A stretch of DNA of 64,000 bases from Buchnera aphidicola (Mindarus keteleerifoliae). Lineage in GTDB: Bacteria; Pseudomonadota; Gammaproteobacteria; Enterobacterales; Enterobacteriaceae. The stretch covers positions 124,001 to 188,000 of the forward strand of contig NZ_CP135027.1 in the NCBI RefSeq assembly GCF_039392895.1. Reading direction: 5' to 3'. Below the pieces are notes generated by a model. It saw nothing but the letters and a program-made list of their open reading frames with translations, ran no database searches and was not told where the DNA came from. The position numbers and the translations under genes were made by a program. This document shows positions 42,014 to 53,157 of the stretch, one piece after another; positions within the stretch are counted from its first letter, which is position 1; each line of letters starts with the position of its first letter.

Positions 42014-42823
42014 ATGAAAATCTTTTCTAACATTGATTTTTCAAAACAATCAATTTTTGAATCTATGGTGGTTGCTTTTCAGTTAATAAGGAAAAACTTT
42101 CCTGCAGAAGAGGTGAAAAAAGAACTAAAAAGTCGAATAAAAGAAATAAAATTTTCTATTAGTAGTGAAAACAATGAAATTAATAAATTAAAAAAAATGT
42201 TACAAATATTTTATTCTAAATGGGGGTTTGGAGGGGCAAACAAAAAATATAAGTTATCAGATGTATTATGGATTGATTCAGTATTAAAAACACGTCAAGG
42301 AACAGCTGTTTCATTAGGCATTATTATACTTTATATAGCAAAAGAATTAGAGTTATCGTTAACCCCCGTAATTTTTCCAACTCAACTTATTTTAAGATCA
42401 GATATAAGAGATAAAAAACCTTGGCTAATTGATCCTTTTAATGGAGAAACTTTAAATGAACATATATTAGAGGTTTGGTTAAAAGGAAATATTAGTCCTA
42501 CCGCTTTACTGTATAAAAATGATTTAAATGAAGCAAAATCACTAACAGTAATTAGAAAAATATTAAATACATTAAAGGCAGCTTTAATGGAAGAAAAAAA
42601 TATGGAATTAGCTCTAAATGTAAGTAATTTATTAATACAGTTAGATCCTAATGATCCTTATGAAATTAGAGATCGAGGACTAATTTATGCTCAATTAGAA
42701 TGTGGAAAAGTTGCTTTAAGAGACTTGGCGTATTTTGTAGAACATTGTCCTGAAGATCCAATTAGTGAGATCATAAAAGTTCAAATACATTCTATAGAGC
42801 AAAAAAAAATAACTTTTCATTAA
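42014..42823 (+). CDS. sirB1: SirB1 (YchA), transglutaminase-like/TPR protein
   Basis: Protein of unknown biochemical function in the SirB1/YchA family. It has a transglutaminase-like N-terminal fold (KWGFGG, DVLWIDSVLKTRQGTAVSLG) and a C-terminal TPR-like part (NDPYEIRDRGLIYAQLECGK). The final CPEDPISEIIKVQIHSIEQKKI matches E. coli YchA. I start at ATG 42014 (MKIFSNIDFSK), giving 269 residues as in E. coli; the frame is open to 41969 but the added 15 residues have no counterpart. In E. coli it follows prmC and sirB2 and precedes kdsA; here it stands alone after prmC. Confidence 0.9.
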   Translation: MKIFSNIDFSKQSIFESMVVAFQLIRKNFPAEEVKKELKSRIKEIKFSISSENNEINKLKKMLQIFYSKWGFGGANKKYKLSDVLWIDSVLKTRQGTAVSLGIIILYIAKELELSLTPVIFPTQLILRSDIRDKKPWLIDPFNGETLNEHILEVWLKGNISPTALLYKNDLNEAKSLTVIRKILNTLKAALMEEKNMELALNVSNLLIQLDPNDPYEIRDRGLIYAQLECGKVALRDLAYFVEHCPEDPISEIIKVQIHSIEQKKITFH

Positions 42824-43047
42824 AATTTGATAAATTTAACTTGAATTAAGTTCAATTAGCTTTTAATTAAAATATTAAAGATACAAAACATTAGTTAGTT
42901 GTAATAATTTTAAGAAATATGTTAGTTTTTTATATTTTATAAAAAATATTTTTTAGATGAAATAAAAAATGCATTTTTTATTAAAAAAATTAAAAAAGAG
43001 TTTATTTTCGAATAAATATATTTTTTTATAAATTAGGGATTGATTAT

Positions 43048-44253
43048 ATGTCTCAAAAATTAGTTTTTGTTATCAATTCCGGTAGTTCTTCTCTAAAGTT
43101 TTCATTAATTGATTCAAAAAATTATAAAAAATGTTTAACCGGAATTATAGAATGTTTAAATTTATTAAATACCAATGTTTCTTGGAAATCAAAAGATGTT
43201 TGTATTAAAAACTTTTATTTGAAATCTTATATGAATCACGAAGAAGCTATTAGATTTATTCTTACTGAAATTATTCAAAAGAAAATGAATGTTGTTAATG
43301 ATATCGTTTCAATAGGTCATAGAGTAGTTCATGGTGGAGAAAAAATGAAAAGTTCAGCAATAATTAACAAAATGATAATAGATAACATCAAAGAATTATT
43401 TTGTTTTTCTCCTTTGCATAATCCCGTAAATTTATTAGGGATAGAGTCAGCTATTAAACAATTTCCTTCTCTTAGAAGAAAAAATGTTGCTGTTTTTGAT
43501 ACTTCTTTCTATCAAAAATTACCAGAATGTACATATTTGTATGGAATTCCATACATTTTTTATAAAAAATATGGAATTCGAAGATATGGGGCACATGGAA
43601 TTAGTCATTCTTACATAATGAAAAAATCAGCAGAAATAATGCGTAAAGATTTAAAATCTATAAATATTATCTCATGTCATTTAGGAAATGGAGCTTCTGT
43701 ATCAGTTATAAAAAATGGAGTTTGCTTAGATACTTCTATGGGATTAACTCCGTTAGAAGGATTAATCATGGGGACACGTAGCGGTGATATTGATCCTTCT
43801 ATTATTTTTTATTTGTATGAAAAAGTTAAAATGAGTATTAAAGAAATTAAAAATCTATTGAATAAAAAATCAGGCATTTTAGGTTTAAGTGAAAACACTA
43901 GTGATTTTAGAAATTCTGAAAAAAAATATTTTTTTAACAAAAAAGCAAAGAGAACTGTAGATATTTTTGTCTATAGATTGGTGAAGTATATTTCTTCTTA
44001 TTTTTTTTTAATAGCTAAAAAAATAGATGCATTGGTTTTTACTGGTGGAATAGGTCAAAATTCTGTTTTAGTAAGAGAATTAGCCGTTTTAAAATTATCG
44101 AGTTTAGGATTTAAATTATCTAAAAAATTCAATAATGAAAATGGATTAAAAAACAATTTCCGAATTAGTACAGAAAAAAGTATACCTATTTTAGTTATTT
44201 CTACTGATGAAGAGTTAGAAATTGCCAATGAAACAGTGAGATTAATAAAATAA
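43048..44253 (+). CDS. ackA: AckA, acetate kinase
   Basis: Interconverts acetyl phosphate and acetate with ADP/ATP; with Pta it yields ATP from acetyl-CoA. The 401 residues match E. coli (400). Signatures: VINSGSSSLKFSLI at the N-terminus, GHRVVHGGEK near residue 91, FDTSFYQKLPE, HGISHSY, GNGASVSVIKNG with MGLTPLEGLIMGTRSGDIDP (in two parts), and FTGGIGQNS near residue 330. GGGATTG precedes the ATG. It is followed after 31 bases by pta. Confidence 0.98.
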   Translation: MSQKLVFVINSGSSSLKFSLIDSKNYKKCLTGIIECLNLLNTNVSWKSKDVCIKNFYLKSYMNHEEAIRFILTEIIQKKMNVVNDIVSIGHRVVHGGEKMKSSAIINKMIIDNIKELFCFSPLHNPVNLLGIESAIKQFPSLRRKNVAVFDTSFYQKLPECTYLYGIPYIFYKKYGIRRYGAHGISHSYIMKKSAEIMRKDLKSINIISCHLGNGASVSVIKNGVCLDTSMGLTPLEGLIMGTRSGDIDPSIIFYLYEKVKMSIKEIKNLLNKKSGILGLSENTSDFRNSEKKYFFNKKAKRTVDIFVYRLVKYISSYFFLIAKKIDALVFTGGIGQNSVLVRELAVLKLSSLGFKLSKKFNNENGLKNNFRISTEKSIPILVISTDEELEIANETVRLIK

Positions 44254-44284
44254 AGTTTTATATGCATAATTTAAAGAGGTATTT

Positions 44285-46396
44285 ATGTCTAAAGTTATAA
44301 TGTTAATTCCTATTGAAAAGAATGTAGGGTTAACAACCATCAGTTTAGGAGTTATTTCTGCTATTCAAAAAAAAACTTCTAATATTGGGTTTTTTAAACC
44401 TATAATTAATAGTAATAACTTAGAAAAAATGGATCATACTTCTCAAATTCTTTCAACGAATTTTTCTATTTTTATTATAAAATCTATTCATATTAAAATA
44501 GATGATGTCATATATAAAAAAAAATTTTTTTCTAATTTAATTGAAAGAATTATAGATCGATATGAATCTTATAAAAACAAAACTGAAATTACTTTAATTG
44601 AAGGATTCAGTATAAAAAATAATCCTATATGGAACAAATTAAATTTCAAAATTGCTAAAATTTTAAATGCAAGAATTATTCTTGTCACTATTTTTAAAAA
44701 ATTAAGTAATTTAAATAAATTCAAAAAAAAAGAAGTAGATTTTTATTTTAAAAAAAATCTTGATGGTGTTATCGTTAACAAAAAAAATGAACCAAATTTT
44801 TTAAAAAATATCGACAATGTTTCAGAATTTGATTTTTTTTACCAAAAAAAACTTTTTTTAAAATATCAATTTATTAAAAAAATAAAGTTTTTACCTATTA
44901 TAGCAGCTATTCCATGGACTATGAAATTATTAGAAACTCCAATATTAAAAATTACTAATTATCTTAATGCTTTTAGCTTTTGCAAGAGAAAAAAAACAAA
45001 AAATTTTTTAGTTAATAAAATCAAAATTTTTAATCAAGATTATAAAAATATGAAGGAAGAAGATATTTCTAATTCATTAATTATAGTTAATAGTAACTTT
45101 TTAAAAAAAATTAAATTTTATATAAATTTTTTTGAAAAGAAAAATATTAATTTTTCTATTTTAGTAGTTTTTGGAAATATGGAAAAAAAATCTTTGTATT
45201 TAAGTTTGTCAAAAATTAATATTTCTATTTTTTTTATTTATCTTGATTTTTATGAAGTTTTGTTTTTATTAAAAAAGTTTAGTTTTAAGTTTTTTGCTGA
45301 TGAAGGTACAAGAATTAAAAGAATAGCACGATATGTTCAATCATTTATTAATAAAAAATGGACAAATAATATAATAAAAAAAAAGGAAAATAATCATTTT
45401 TTAGTTAATCCTGAAATGTTTAAATATAAATTGAAAAAAAATGCCATTCTATTAAATAAAACGATTCTTCTTCCTGAAGGGAATGATCCTAGAATTATTG
45501 AGTCGGCAAATATATGTTCGAAATTAAGAATAGCTAATTGCATTTTGTTAGGAAATAAAAATGAAATAAAAAAAATAGCTTCCATTAAAAAAATTTCTTT
45601 AAATAAAAACATCAAAATTTTAGAACCAAAGGTTATTCAAGAAAATTACAAAAATGATTTAATTGAAATATATTCGAAAAAAGGAATAGAGAGAAAAATT
45701 GCAGAAAAAGATATTAAAAAAAACATTATTTTGGCAATGTTATTATTATTAAATAACAAAGTAGATGGAGTGGTTGCTGGAGTTATAAATACTACTTCAG
45801 AAGTAATTCGATCAGCATTAAGAATAGTTGGAATGTCTAGAGAAGTAAAGTTAATATCTTCTATATTTTTCATGTTATTGGAAGAAAAAATTTTAATTTA
45901 TTCCGATTGTGCTATTAATCCCAATCCTTCTTCAGATCAATTAGCAGACATAGCTATACAGACATTTAATTCATCAAAACTTTTTGGAATTGATCCAAAA
46001 ATAGCAATGCTTTCGTATTCTACAGGATTTTCTGGTGGAAAAAATAGTTCTATAGAAAAAGTAGTTTTAGCTAAAGAAATTTTAAATAAAAAAAGACCAG
46101 ATATTCTTGTAGAAGGACCTATTCAATACGATGCTGCAATAGATTCTGAAATATCAAGATTAAAACTTCCAAAATCTATTTTAAAAGGAAAAGCAACAAT
46201 TTTAATTTTTCCGGATTTAAATAGTGGAAATATAGCCTATAAAGCAGTTCAAAATTCAACTAAATCTACTTGTATAGGACCTATTCTGCAAGGAATAAAA
46301 AAACCAATCAACGATTTATCTAGAGGATCAACTGTTATTGACATTGTTTATACAATAGCTACAACGGTCATACAAACAAATGACAAAATTATTTAA
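44285..46396 (+). CDS. pta: Pta, phosphate acetyltransferase
   Basis: Interconverts acetyl-CoA and acetyl phosphate. The long 703-residue form has an N-terminal P-loop-like regulatory domain (VIMLIPIEKNVGLTTISLG), a degenerate central DRTGG domain, and the C-terminal catalytic domain from about residue 390 (LPEGNDPRIIESA, VDGVVAGVINTTSEVIR, SYSTGFSGGKNS, FPDLNSGNIAYKAVQ). The N-terminal two thirds are strongly diverged and Lys/Phe-rich, while the catalytic domain is well conserved. GAGGT lies before the ATG. It converges on yfaE with 25 bases between. Confidence 0.96.
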   Translation: MSKVIMLIPIEKNVGLTTISLGVISAIQKKTSNIGFFKPIINSNNLEKMDHTSQILSTNFSIFIIKSIHIKIDDVIYKKKFFSNLIERIIDRYESYKNKTEITLIEGFSIKNNPIWNKLNFKIAKILNARIILVTIFKKLSNLNKFKKKEVDFYFKKNLDGVIVNKKNEPNFLKNIDNVSEFDFFYQKKLFLKYQFIKKIKFLPIIAAIPWTMKLLETPILKITNYLNAFSFCKRKKTKNFLVNKIKIFNQDYKNMKEEDISNSLIIVNSNFLKKIKFYINFFEKKNINFSILVVFGNMEKKSLYLSLSKINISIFFIYLDFYEVLFLLKKFSFKFFADEGTRIKRIARYVQSFINKKWTNNIIKKKENNHFLVNPEMFKYKLKKNAILLNKTILLPEGNDPRIIESANICSKLRIANCILLGNKNEIKKIASIKKISLNKNIKILEPKVIQENYKNDLIEIYSKKGIERKIAEKDIKKNIILAMLLLLNNKVDGVVAGVINTTSEVIRSALRIVGMSREVKLISSIFFMLLEEKILIYSDCAINPNPSSDQLADIAIQTFNSSKLFGIDPKIAMLSYSTGFSGGKNSSIEKVVLAKEILNKKRPDILVEGPIQYDAAIDSEISRLKLPKSILKGKATILIFPDLNSGNIAYKAVQNSTKSTCIGPILQGIKKPINDLSRGSTVIDIVYTIATTVIQTNDKII

Positions 46397-46421
46397 AAAT
46401 AATTTTTTTAATGTAAAAAAT

Positions 46422-46688
46422 TTAAATTTTAATTTCTATATTATGCTCTACAATGCAACAACAAGAAAGAATTTCGCCCGGTTTTAAAAAAGCTAAAGGA
46501 GAAAAACTTTGATATAGAATTTTTCCTTTTATAAGAACAACTTTACATGTTCCACAATATCCTTTTTTGCATTGATAATCGATATTAATTTGATTAAGAA
46601 GTAAAATACTTAATAAAGAAATACAATTTTTCGTATTAACATAAATTTTTTTATTCCTATTTATAATTAAAATGCATTTTTTTTTCAT
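46422..46688 (-). CDS. yfaE: YfaE, 2Fe-2S ferredoxin for ribonucleotide reductase maintenance
   Basis: Plant-type ferredoxin thought to regenerate the diferric-tyrosyl radical cofactor of NrdB. Cluster ligands are seen in YQCKKGYCGTCK and the later PGEILSCCC. I start at ATG 46688 (MKKKCILII), giving 88 residues near the E. coli 84; a frame start at 46718 would overlap nrdB by 26 bases and adds non-homologous residues. It is the third gene of nrdA-nrdB-yfaE, four bases after the nrdB stop. Confidence 0.92.
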   Translation of the reverse strand: MKKKCILIINRNKKIYVNTKNCISLLSILLLNQINIDYQCKKGYCGTCKVVLIKGKILYQSFSPLAFLKPGEILSCCCIVEHNIEIKI

Positions 46689-46692
46689 ATTT

Positions 46693-47823
46693 TTACAATT
46701 CAAATGAATTAAGATCATTATCTAATAATTCTGAATTTATTTGTCCTACTAAATAAGAACTGACTTCAACTTCTTGAGGAGCCATTTGAACATTATCGGA
46801 AGATAACCATTGATTAATCCAAGGTATAGGATTTGATTTTCTTTGAAAAGGTTGTTTTAATCCAACTGATTTCATTCTAACATTTGTAATATATTCAATA
46901 TATTGGCACAAAATTTCTTTGTTTAAACCCAACATAGATCCATCTGAGAATAAATATTCAGCCCATTGTTTTTCTTGTTCAGCAGCTTTTAAAAAGATTT
47001 GGAAACATTCATCTTTGCATTCATTTGTAATATTAGCCATATTTTCATTATTTTCTTTATTTTGCAAAATATTAATTATATGTTGAGTGCTAGTAAGATG
47101 TAATGCTTCATCTCTGGCTATTAATCGAATAATCTTTGCATTTCCTTCCATTATTTCTCGTTCCGCAAAGGCAAAAGAGCATGCAAAACTTACATAAAAT
47201 CTGATAGCTTCTAAAGCATTTACACTCATTAAACATAGATATAATTTTTTTTTTAAAGAATTTAAATTAATAATTTTTTTTTTATTATTAATATATTGAA
47301 CCCCTTCTCCTAATAAATGCCAATAGCTTGTATATTGAATAAAATCATCGTAATAGAAAGAAATATCTTTTGCTCTGTTAGATATCGATTGATTATTAAT
47401 GATATCTTCAAATATTAATGAAGGATCATTAGTTATATTTCGAATTATGTGAGTGTAAGATCTAGAATGTATTGTTTCAGAAAATGACCAAGTTTCAATC
47501 CATGTTTCTAATTCTGGTATTGAAACAACAGGTAAAAAAGCTATGTTAGGGCTTCTTCCTTGAATTGAATCTAATAAAGTTTGATATTTTAGATTACTTA
47601 AAAAAATATGTTTTTCATGTTTTGGCAGATTATTAAAATCAATTCTATCTTTAGATAGATCTATTTCTTCCGGTCTCCAAAAAAAAGACAACTGTTTTTC
47701 TATTAATTTTTCAAAAATTATGTATTTTTGTTGATCGTATCTGGAGATGTTCACTGATTGTCCAAAAAACATTGGTTCTTGCAAAGGGTCATTTTTTTTT
47801 TTTGAAAAGGTTGTGTATGTCAT
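46693..47823 (-). CDS. nrdB: NrdB, class Ia ribonucleotide reductase beta subunit
   Basis: Provides the diferric-tyrosyl radical for reduction of ribonucleotides. Its 376 residues equal E. coli. Radical-site features: [16 protein letters not shown] at the start, [14 protein letters not shown] with the iron ligands and the radical Tyr near residue 122, and [24 protein letters not shown] (as [14 protein letters not shown] and [13 protein letters not shown]) with the remaining ligands. The C-terminal tail [21 protein letters not shown] is the NrdA-docking peptide. It starts 34 bases after nrdA. Confidence 0.98.
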   Translation of the reverse strand: MTYTTFSKKKNDPLQEPMFFGQSVNISRYDQQKYIIFEKLIEKQLSFFWRPEEIDLSKDRIDFNNLPKHEKHIFLSNLKYQTLLDSIQGRSPNIAFLPVVSIPELETWIETWSFSETIHSRSYTHIIRNITNDPSLIFEDIINNQSISNRAKDISFYYDDFIQYTSYWHLLGEGVQYINNKKKIINLNSLKKKLYLCLMSVNALEAIRFYVSFACSFAFAEREIMEGNAKIIRLIARDEALHLTSTQHIINILQNKENNENMANITNECKDECFQIFLKAAEQEKQWAEYLFSDGSMLGLNKEILCQYIEYITNVRMKSVGLKQPFQRKSNPIPWINQWLSSDNVQMAPQEVEVSSYLVGQINSELLDNDLNSFEL

Positions 47824-47857
47824 GTAAATACCTCTAAAAATAGTTGGAAAAAATTTT

Positions 47858-50143
47858 TTATAGATTGCAAGCTCCGCTATCGCAATTTTCTAATTGCATA
47901 GAATCATCAGAATCGTTTATTTTATGCATGTTTCCTTCTCTAGTATTTTGATAATATAAAGTTTTTAATCCTAATTTATAAGCAGTTAATAAATCTTTTA
48001 ATAATAATTTCATAGGTATTTTTCCATCTGAAAATTTAGAAGGATCATAATTAGTATTAGTTGAAATAGATTGATCAACAAATTTTTGCATAATTCCAAC
48101 TAATTTAAGATATCCGATATTATCAGGTATATCCCATAATAATTCGTATTTTGATTTTAACTTTTTGTATTCAGGAACAACTTGTTTTAACATACCATCT
48201 TTAGATGCTTTTATACTAATAAAACCTCTAGGAGGTTCAATTCCATTAGTTGCATTCGATATTTGAGAAGATGTTTCTGAAGGCATAATAGCAGATAAAG
48301 TAGAGTTTCTTAAGCCATATTTTGATATTTTTTTTCTGAGAAATTCCCAATTTAAGTGTAATGGTTCATTGCAAATAATATCGATTTCTTTTTTATAAGT
48401 ATCAATAGGAAGTATTCCTAATGAATATTTTGTTTGATTATAAAGAGAACAACTTCCTTTTTCTTTTGCTAAATTACAAGATGCATTTAGTAAATAATAT
48501 TGTATAGCTTCAAAAGTTTGATGAGTTAATTTGTTAGCACTTCCGTCAGAATATTTAACATTATTTTTAGCAAGATAATAAGCAAAATTTGTAACTCCTA
48601 CACCAATAGCTCTTCTTCCTAATGCTCCAATTTTTGCACTTATAATAGGATATTCTTGATAATCCAATAAAGCATCCAATGCCCGAACAATTAAATTAGA
48701 AAGATCATCTAATTCTTTAATATTTTTTATTTTTCCTAAATTTAATGCTGATAATGTGCATAATGCTATTTCTCCTTTCGGATCTAAAATATTATTTAAA
48801 GGTTTAGTTGGTAAAGTTATTTCTAAACATAAGTTAGATTGTCTGATCGGAGCTACTTTAGGATTGAAGGAACCATGAGTATTACAATGATCTACATTTT
48901 GTATATAAATTCTTCCAGTAGAAGTTCTTTCCTGCATTAATAAAGAAAATAAATCTATAGATTTAATTTCTTTTTTTCTTATGTTTTTATCATTTTCGTA
49001 TTGAGTATATAATTTTTCAAATTTTTTTTGATCTGAAAAAAAATAGTTGTATAACAAAGGAACATCAGAAGGACTAAATAAGCTAATTTTTTTTCTTGAT
49101 ATTATTCTTTGATAAATTAATTTGTTTATTTGTATAGCATAATCGACATGTCTTACTCGATTTTCTTCAATTCCTCTGTTATTTTTTAAAACCAATAAAT
49201 TTTCAACTTCTAAATGCCAAATAGGATAAAACAGAGTAGCTGCTCCTCCTCTAACCCCACCCTGAGAACAAGATTTAACAGCAGTTTGAAAATATTTGTA
49301 AAAAGGAATACAACCAGTATGAAATGCTTCACCTTCTCGAATTGGACTACCCACTGCTCGAATTTGACCTACATTAACACCAATCCCTGCTCTTTGAGAT
49401 ACATACTTTACTATAGAACTAGCAGTTGCATTGATAGAATCTAAATTATCAGCACATTCGATTAAAACACAGGAACTAAATTGTCGAGTAGGAGTTCTTA
49501 CTCCGGCCATAATTGGTGTTGGTAACGAAATTCGAAAAGTAGAAATAGCATCATAAAATTTTTTGATGTAAAATAATCTATTTTTTTTAGAATATTGTGA
49601 AAATAAACATGCAGAAATAAGAATATATAAAAATTGAGGGCTTTCATATATTTTTCCTGTAACTCTATTTTGAACTAAATATTTTCCTTCTAGTTGTTTT
49701 ACAGCAGCGTATGAAAAGTTCATATCTCTATCATGATTGATAAATGAATTCATAATTTGATATTCTTTTTTAGAAAATTGATTTAATAATTTTTCATCAT
49801 ATTTATTTAATGAAACATTATTTTTAACGTGTTGGTATAATTCGGGTGGAACAAATTTTCCATATGCTTTTTTTCGAAGATGGAAAATAGCTAATCTAGC
49901 TGCCATATATTGATAATCGGGAACTTCCTTGGAAATTAAATCAGCCGCGGCTTTAATAATTGTTTCATGAATGTGAATTGTTTTAATTCCGTTATAGAAT
50001 TGAATTCTAGAACGTAATTCTACTTGAGAAATTGAAATATTATGCAATCCATTAGAAGCCCAATTTAGTACTTTATAAATTTTTTCTAAATCAAGTACTT
50101 CTTTTCTACCATCTCTTTTAGTAACTAATAGATTTGAATTCAT
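47858..50143 (-). CDS. nrdA: NrdA, class Ia ribonucleotide reductase alpha subunit
   Basis: Catalytic subunit making deoxyribonucleotides. The 761 residues equal E. coli. The N-terminal ATP-cone begins [16 protein letters not shown]. Active-site Cys lie in [13 protein letters not shown] (near 225), [13 protein letters not shown] and [11 protein letters not shown] (near 439 and 462). The C-terminal redox pair is in CDSGACNL. The radical-transfer Tyr pair lies toward the C-terminus in [11 protein letters not shown]. The gene follows gyrA after a hairpin terminator and so probably has its own promoter in 50144-50284. Confidence 0.98.
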   Translation of the reverse strand: MNSNLLVTKRDGRKEVLDLEKIYKVLNWASNGLHNISISQVELRSRIQFYNGIKTIHIHETIIKAAADLISKEVPDYQYMAARLAIFHLRKKAYGKFVPPELYQHVKNNVSLNKYDEKLLNQFSKKEYQIMNSFINHDRDMNFSYAAVKQLEGKYLVQNRVTGKIYESPQFLYILISACLFSQYSKKNRLFYIKKFYDAISTFRISLPTPIMAGVRTPTRQFSSCVLIECADNLDSINATASSIVKYVSQRAGIGVNVGQIRAVGSPIREGEAFHTGCIPFYKYFQTAVKSCSQGGVRGGAATLFYPIWHLEVENLLVLKNNRGIEENRVRHVDYAIQINKLIYQRIISRKKISLFSPSDVPLLYNYFFSDQKKFEKLYTQYENDKNIRKKEIKSIDLFSLLMQERTSTGRIYIQNVDHCNTHGSFNPKVAPIRQSNLCLEITLPTKPLNNILDPKGEIALCTLSALNLGKIKNIKELDDLSNLIVRALDALLDYQEYPIISAKIGALGRRAIGVGVTNFAYYLAKNNVKYSDGSANKLTHQTFEAIQYYLLNASCNLAKEKGSCSLYNQTKYSLGILPIDTYKKEIDIICNEPLHLNWEFLRKKISKYGLRNSTLSAIMPSETSSQISNATNGIEPPRGFISIKASKDGMLKQVVPEYKKLKSKYELLWDIPDNIGYLKLVGIMQKFVDQSISTNTNYDPSKFSDGKIPMKLLLKDLLTAYKLGLKTLYYQNTREGNMHKINDSDDSMQLENCDSGACNL

Positions 50144-50284
50144 CTTAAATATGCCTATTATTAATAATAATTAATACAATTTTTTATTGAGATTAAACAT
50201 TTTTATAAAACATTAAGAATTTTTGTTTTTAGTTTAGTTTTTTAGATTGAAATGTATTTTTATTAAAAATAATTAATATTTTTT

Positions 50285-50332
50285 AAAAAGGTAGCATTAC
50301 TACAAGTAAAAAACATTTGTAATGAATGCTAC
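50285..50332 (-). terminator. Intrinsic terminator downstream of gyrA
   Basis: Arms GTAGCATT (50291-50298) and AATGCTAC (50325-50332) pair perfectly; after a small internal loop five further pairs (TACAA with TTGTA) extend the stem. On the minus strand the stem is followed by a C and five T (50289-50285). It lies 18 bases beyond the gyrA stop and separates gyrA from nrdA. Confidence 0.75.
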
Positions 50333-50350
50333 TTTGTAGCTGTAGTGTTT

Positions 50351-52888
50351 TTATGTTATTTTTTTATAAAATGATTCATCAATTCTTTGAAGAGCAACTA
50401 CTTTTTCTTTTTTGTTTGTTCTGATTAAAATCACCCCCTGAGTATTTCTTTTTAGATTGCTAATTTCTGATACCCTAGTTCTCACAAGAGTTCCAGCATT
50501 AGTAATCATCATAATTTGATCGTTTTCTGACACTTGAATAGCAGCAATCATTGCTCCATTTTTTTTTGTAATTTTTATAGCAATGATACCTTTTGTTGAA
50601 CGAGATTTGATTGGAAAATCAGAAATTTTAGTTCTTTTTCCATATCCATTTTTTGTAACCATAAGAATATTTCCTTCTCCTTCAGGAACAATTAAAGATA
50701 CTATATGATCAGTATCTTTTATTTTTATACCCTTTACCCCTGAAGCTGTTCTTCCCATTTTTCGAACAAATTTTTCGGAAAAATGAACAATTTTACCGGA
50801 AGCAGTAAATAACATAATATTATCTTTTCCATTTGTTAACGCTGCTCCTATAAGTTCATCTTCTTTTTTTAAGTTTACAGCAATAATTCCTGCGTTTCTA
50901 GGTTTACTAAATTCTTTGAGAGAAGTTTTTTTTACTGTTCCTTTTAATGTAGCCATAAATACGTTGATATTGTCTTTATATTTAGAAACAGGTAAAATGG
51001 CAGTTATTCTTTCTTTTGAACTTAATGGTAGAATATTTATTATAGGTCTTCCACGAGCATGTCGACTAGTTTCAGGAAGTTGGTATACTTTCATCCAATA
51101 TAGTATACCTGTACTAGAAAAACATAAAATTGTGTCATGTGTATTTGCTACTAATAAAATTTCAATGAAATCTTCTTCTTTAATACGAGCAGCAGATTTT
51201 CCTTTTCCGCCTCTTTTTTGTGCTTCATAATCAGAAATAGGTTGGTATTTTACATACCCGGAATGGGAAAGTGTTACAATTACTTTTTCTTGAGAAATCA
51301 TATCTTCAATATTAATATTTTTTTGATTTTTATTAATAATTGTTTTTCTTTTATCATTAAAAGAACATTTAATTTCAACTAATTCTTTTTTTATCATATT
51401 AGTTAATTTTTCTGAATCTTCTAAAATAAGGTTTAATTTTTTTATTTTTTTTGTTAAAAAATTGTATTCTTCAAAAATTTTTTTTTGTTCTAAAGAAGTT
51501 AATTTTTGTAATCTTAATTCTAAAATTGATTGAATTTGTTTTTTACTAAAAGAAAACTTAAACTTTTCATTTTCATCTTTTTTTTCGGTTAATTCAAATT
51601 TTTTTTTTGTATTTTTATTTAAATTATCTTTTTCTTTCAAAAAAAATTTTTTTGAGATTAATATTTTTTTTGCTTCAGCAGGTGTTTTTGAATTTTTAAT
51701 TAACTTAATAATTTCATTAATGTTAATTAAGGCTAAATTTAATCCTTCTAAAGTATGAGTTTTTTTTTGGTATCTTTTTAACTTAAACAAACATTTTTTT
51801 GTAACTATTTTTTTTCTATGAAGAATAAATTGTTTCAAAATTTCTTTTAAATTCATTGTTTTTGGTTGTCCATTGCACAATGCAACCATGTTAATTCCAA
51901 AAGAAATTTGCAATGATGTTAAAATATATAATCGATTTAAAATAATTTCAATAATTGCATCTTTTTTAACTTCTATAACTATTCTCATACCATCTTTATC
52001 AGATTCGTCTCTTAATGCGATAATTCCTTCAATTTTTTTTTCTTTTACTAATTCTGAAATTTTTTCAATTAATTTGGATTTGTTAACTTGGTAAGGTAGT
52101 TCATAGATTACAATAATTTTTTTTTTCAATTTTTTATTAATTTCAATTTTACTTTGAGCACGAATAAAGATTTTACCCTTTCCTGTTTCATAAGCTTCTT
52201 TTATTCCTGAATGACCATTAATTATTCCTGCGGTTGGAAAATCAGGACCAGGTATGTATTGCATCAAACCTTTTACATCAATATCTTCATTTTTAAGATA
52301 AGCAAGACATCCATTAATAATTTCTTTTAAATTATGAGGAGGAATATTGGTTGCCATGCCTACAGCAATTCCAGATGTACCATTAATTAATAAATTTGGT
52401 ATTCTAGTAGGTAAAATTTCTGGGACGATTTCTGTTCCGTCGTAATTTGGAATAAATTTAACGGTATCTTGATCTAAATCATTTAGAAGTTCATGCGCGA
52501 TTTTAGACATTCTAACTTCTGTATAACGCATAGCTGCAGCAGCATCGCCATCAATTGAACCAAAATTACCTTGTCCGTCAACTAACATGTATCGTAAAGA
52601 AAATGGTTGAGCCATTCTAACTAGAGCATCATAGACTGAAGAATCTCCATGAGGATGATATTTACCTATGACATCTCCTACTATTCTGGCAGATTTCTTA
52701 TATCCTTTATTCCAGTCATTATTTAAAATTTTCATAGCAAACAATATTCTTCTATGAACTGGTTTTAACCCGTCTCGAACGTCTGGTAAAGCTCTTCCGA
52801 TTATTACAGACATAGCATAATCTAAATATGATTTTTTTAATTCTCGTTCAATATCGACCTGTTTAATGACGTTAGTAAGGTCTTTCAT
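50351..52888 (-). CDS. gyrA: GyrA, DNA gyrase subunit A
   Basis: Breakage-reunion subunit of DNA gyrase. The 845 residues include the catalytic Tyr in [10 protein letters not shown] (near residue 122), the quinolone-pocket region [19 protein letters not shown] with wild-type Ser and Asp, and the C-terminal beta-pinwheel with the GyrA box as QKRGGKG near residue 554. The protein lacks the acidic C-terminal tail found in E. coli (875 residues). A Lys/Glu/Phe-rich patch near residues 412-450 is less conserved. It is transcribed from its own promoter (52935-52963). Confidence 0.97.
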   Translation of the reverse strand: MKDLTNVIKQVDIERELKKSYLDYAMSVIIGRALPDVRDGLKPVHRRILFAMKILNNDWNKGYKKSARIVGDVIGKYHPHGDSSVYDALVRMAQPFSLRYMLVDGQGNFGSIDGDAAAAMRYTEVRMSKIAHELLNDLDQDTVKFIPNYDGTEIVPEILPTRIPNLLINGTSGIAVGMATNIPPHNLKEIINGCLAYLKNEDIDVKGLMQYIPGPDFPTAGIINGHSGIKEAYETGKGKIFIRAQSKIEINKKLKKKIIVIYELPYQVNKSKLIEKISELVKEKKIEGIIALRDESDKDGMRIVIEVKKDAIIEIILNRLYILTSLQISFGINMVALCNGQPKTMNLKEILKQFILHRKKIVTKKCLFKLKRYQKKTHTLEGLNLALININEIIKLIKNSKTPAEAKKILISKKFFLKEKDNLNKNTKKKFELTEKKDENEKFKFSFSKKQIQSILELRLQKLTSLEQKKIFEEYNFLTKKIKKLNLILEDSEKLTNMIKKELVEIKCSFNDKRKTIINKNQKNINIEDMISQEKVIVTLSHSGYVKYQPISDYEAQKRGGKGKSAARIKEEDFIEILLVANTHDTILCFSSTGILYWMKVYQLPETSRHARGRPIINILPLSSKERITAILPVSKYKDNINVFMATLKGTVKKTSLKEFSKPRNAGIIAVNLKKEDELIGAALTNGKDNIMLFTASGKIVHFSEKFVRKMGRTASGVKGIKIKDTDHIVSLIVPEGEGNILMVTKNGYGKRTKISDFPIKSRSTKGIIAIKITKKNGAMIAAIQVSENDQIMMITNAGTLVRTRVSEISNLKRNTQGVILIRTNKKEKVVALQRIDESFYKKIT

Positions 52889-52934
52889 AGATTTTTTTCT
52901 CTTTATAGTTTGTTCCTTATTTTAAAGATGTAAA

Positions 52935-52963
52935 ATTATACCATAATGAATTTATTCGGTGAA
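52935..52963 (-). promoter_or_regulatory. Putative extended -10 promoter of gyrA
   Basis: On the minus strand TTCACC (52963-52958), a 17-base spacer, and TATAAT (52940-52935) preceded by TGG form an extended -10 promoter. Transcription would start near 52928, about 40 bases before the gyrA ATG. Confidence 0.55.
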
Positions 52964-53073
52964 TCTAAAGAAAATTATTCTTTCTTTTTAAAATCATTAA
53001 TCAATGATCAAAGATTAATAATTACTAGTTTAGAAAAAGAATATTTCAAATAAAAATATTTTATAAAAATGCG

Positions 53074-53090
53074 ATAAGTACTATACTTAT
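53074..53090. promoter_or_regulatory. 17-base palindrome between gyrA and the DUF2076 gene
   Basis: ATAAGTA and TACTTAT are perfect reverse complements around a 3-base centre. It lies in the divergent spacer, 67 bases upstream of the DUF2076 start. It might be an operator or a leader hairpin; no known regulator with this site is inferred. Confidence 0.3.
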
Positions 53091-53157
53091 GTATGATATT
53101 GTTCATTAGTTTTCAAAATTTAATTTGTTTTAATATATTAGATAGAGAATAAATGTT

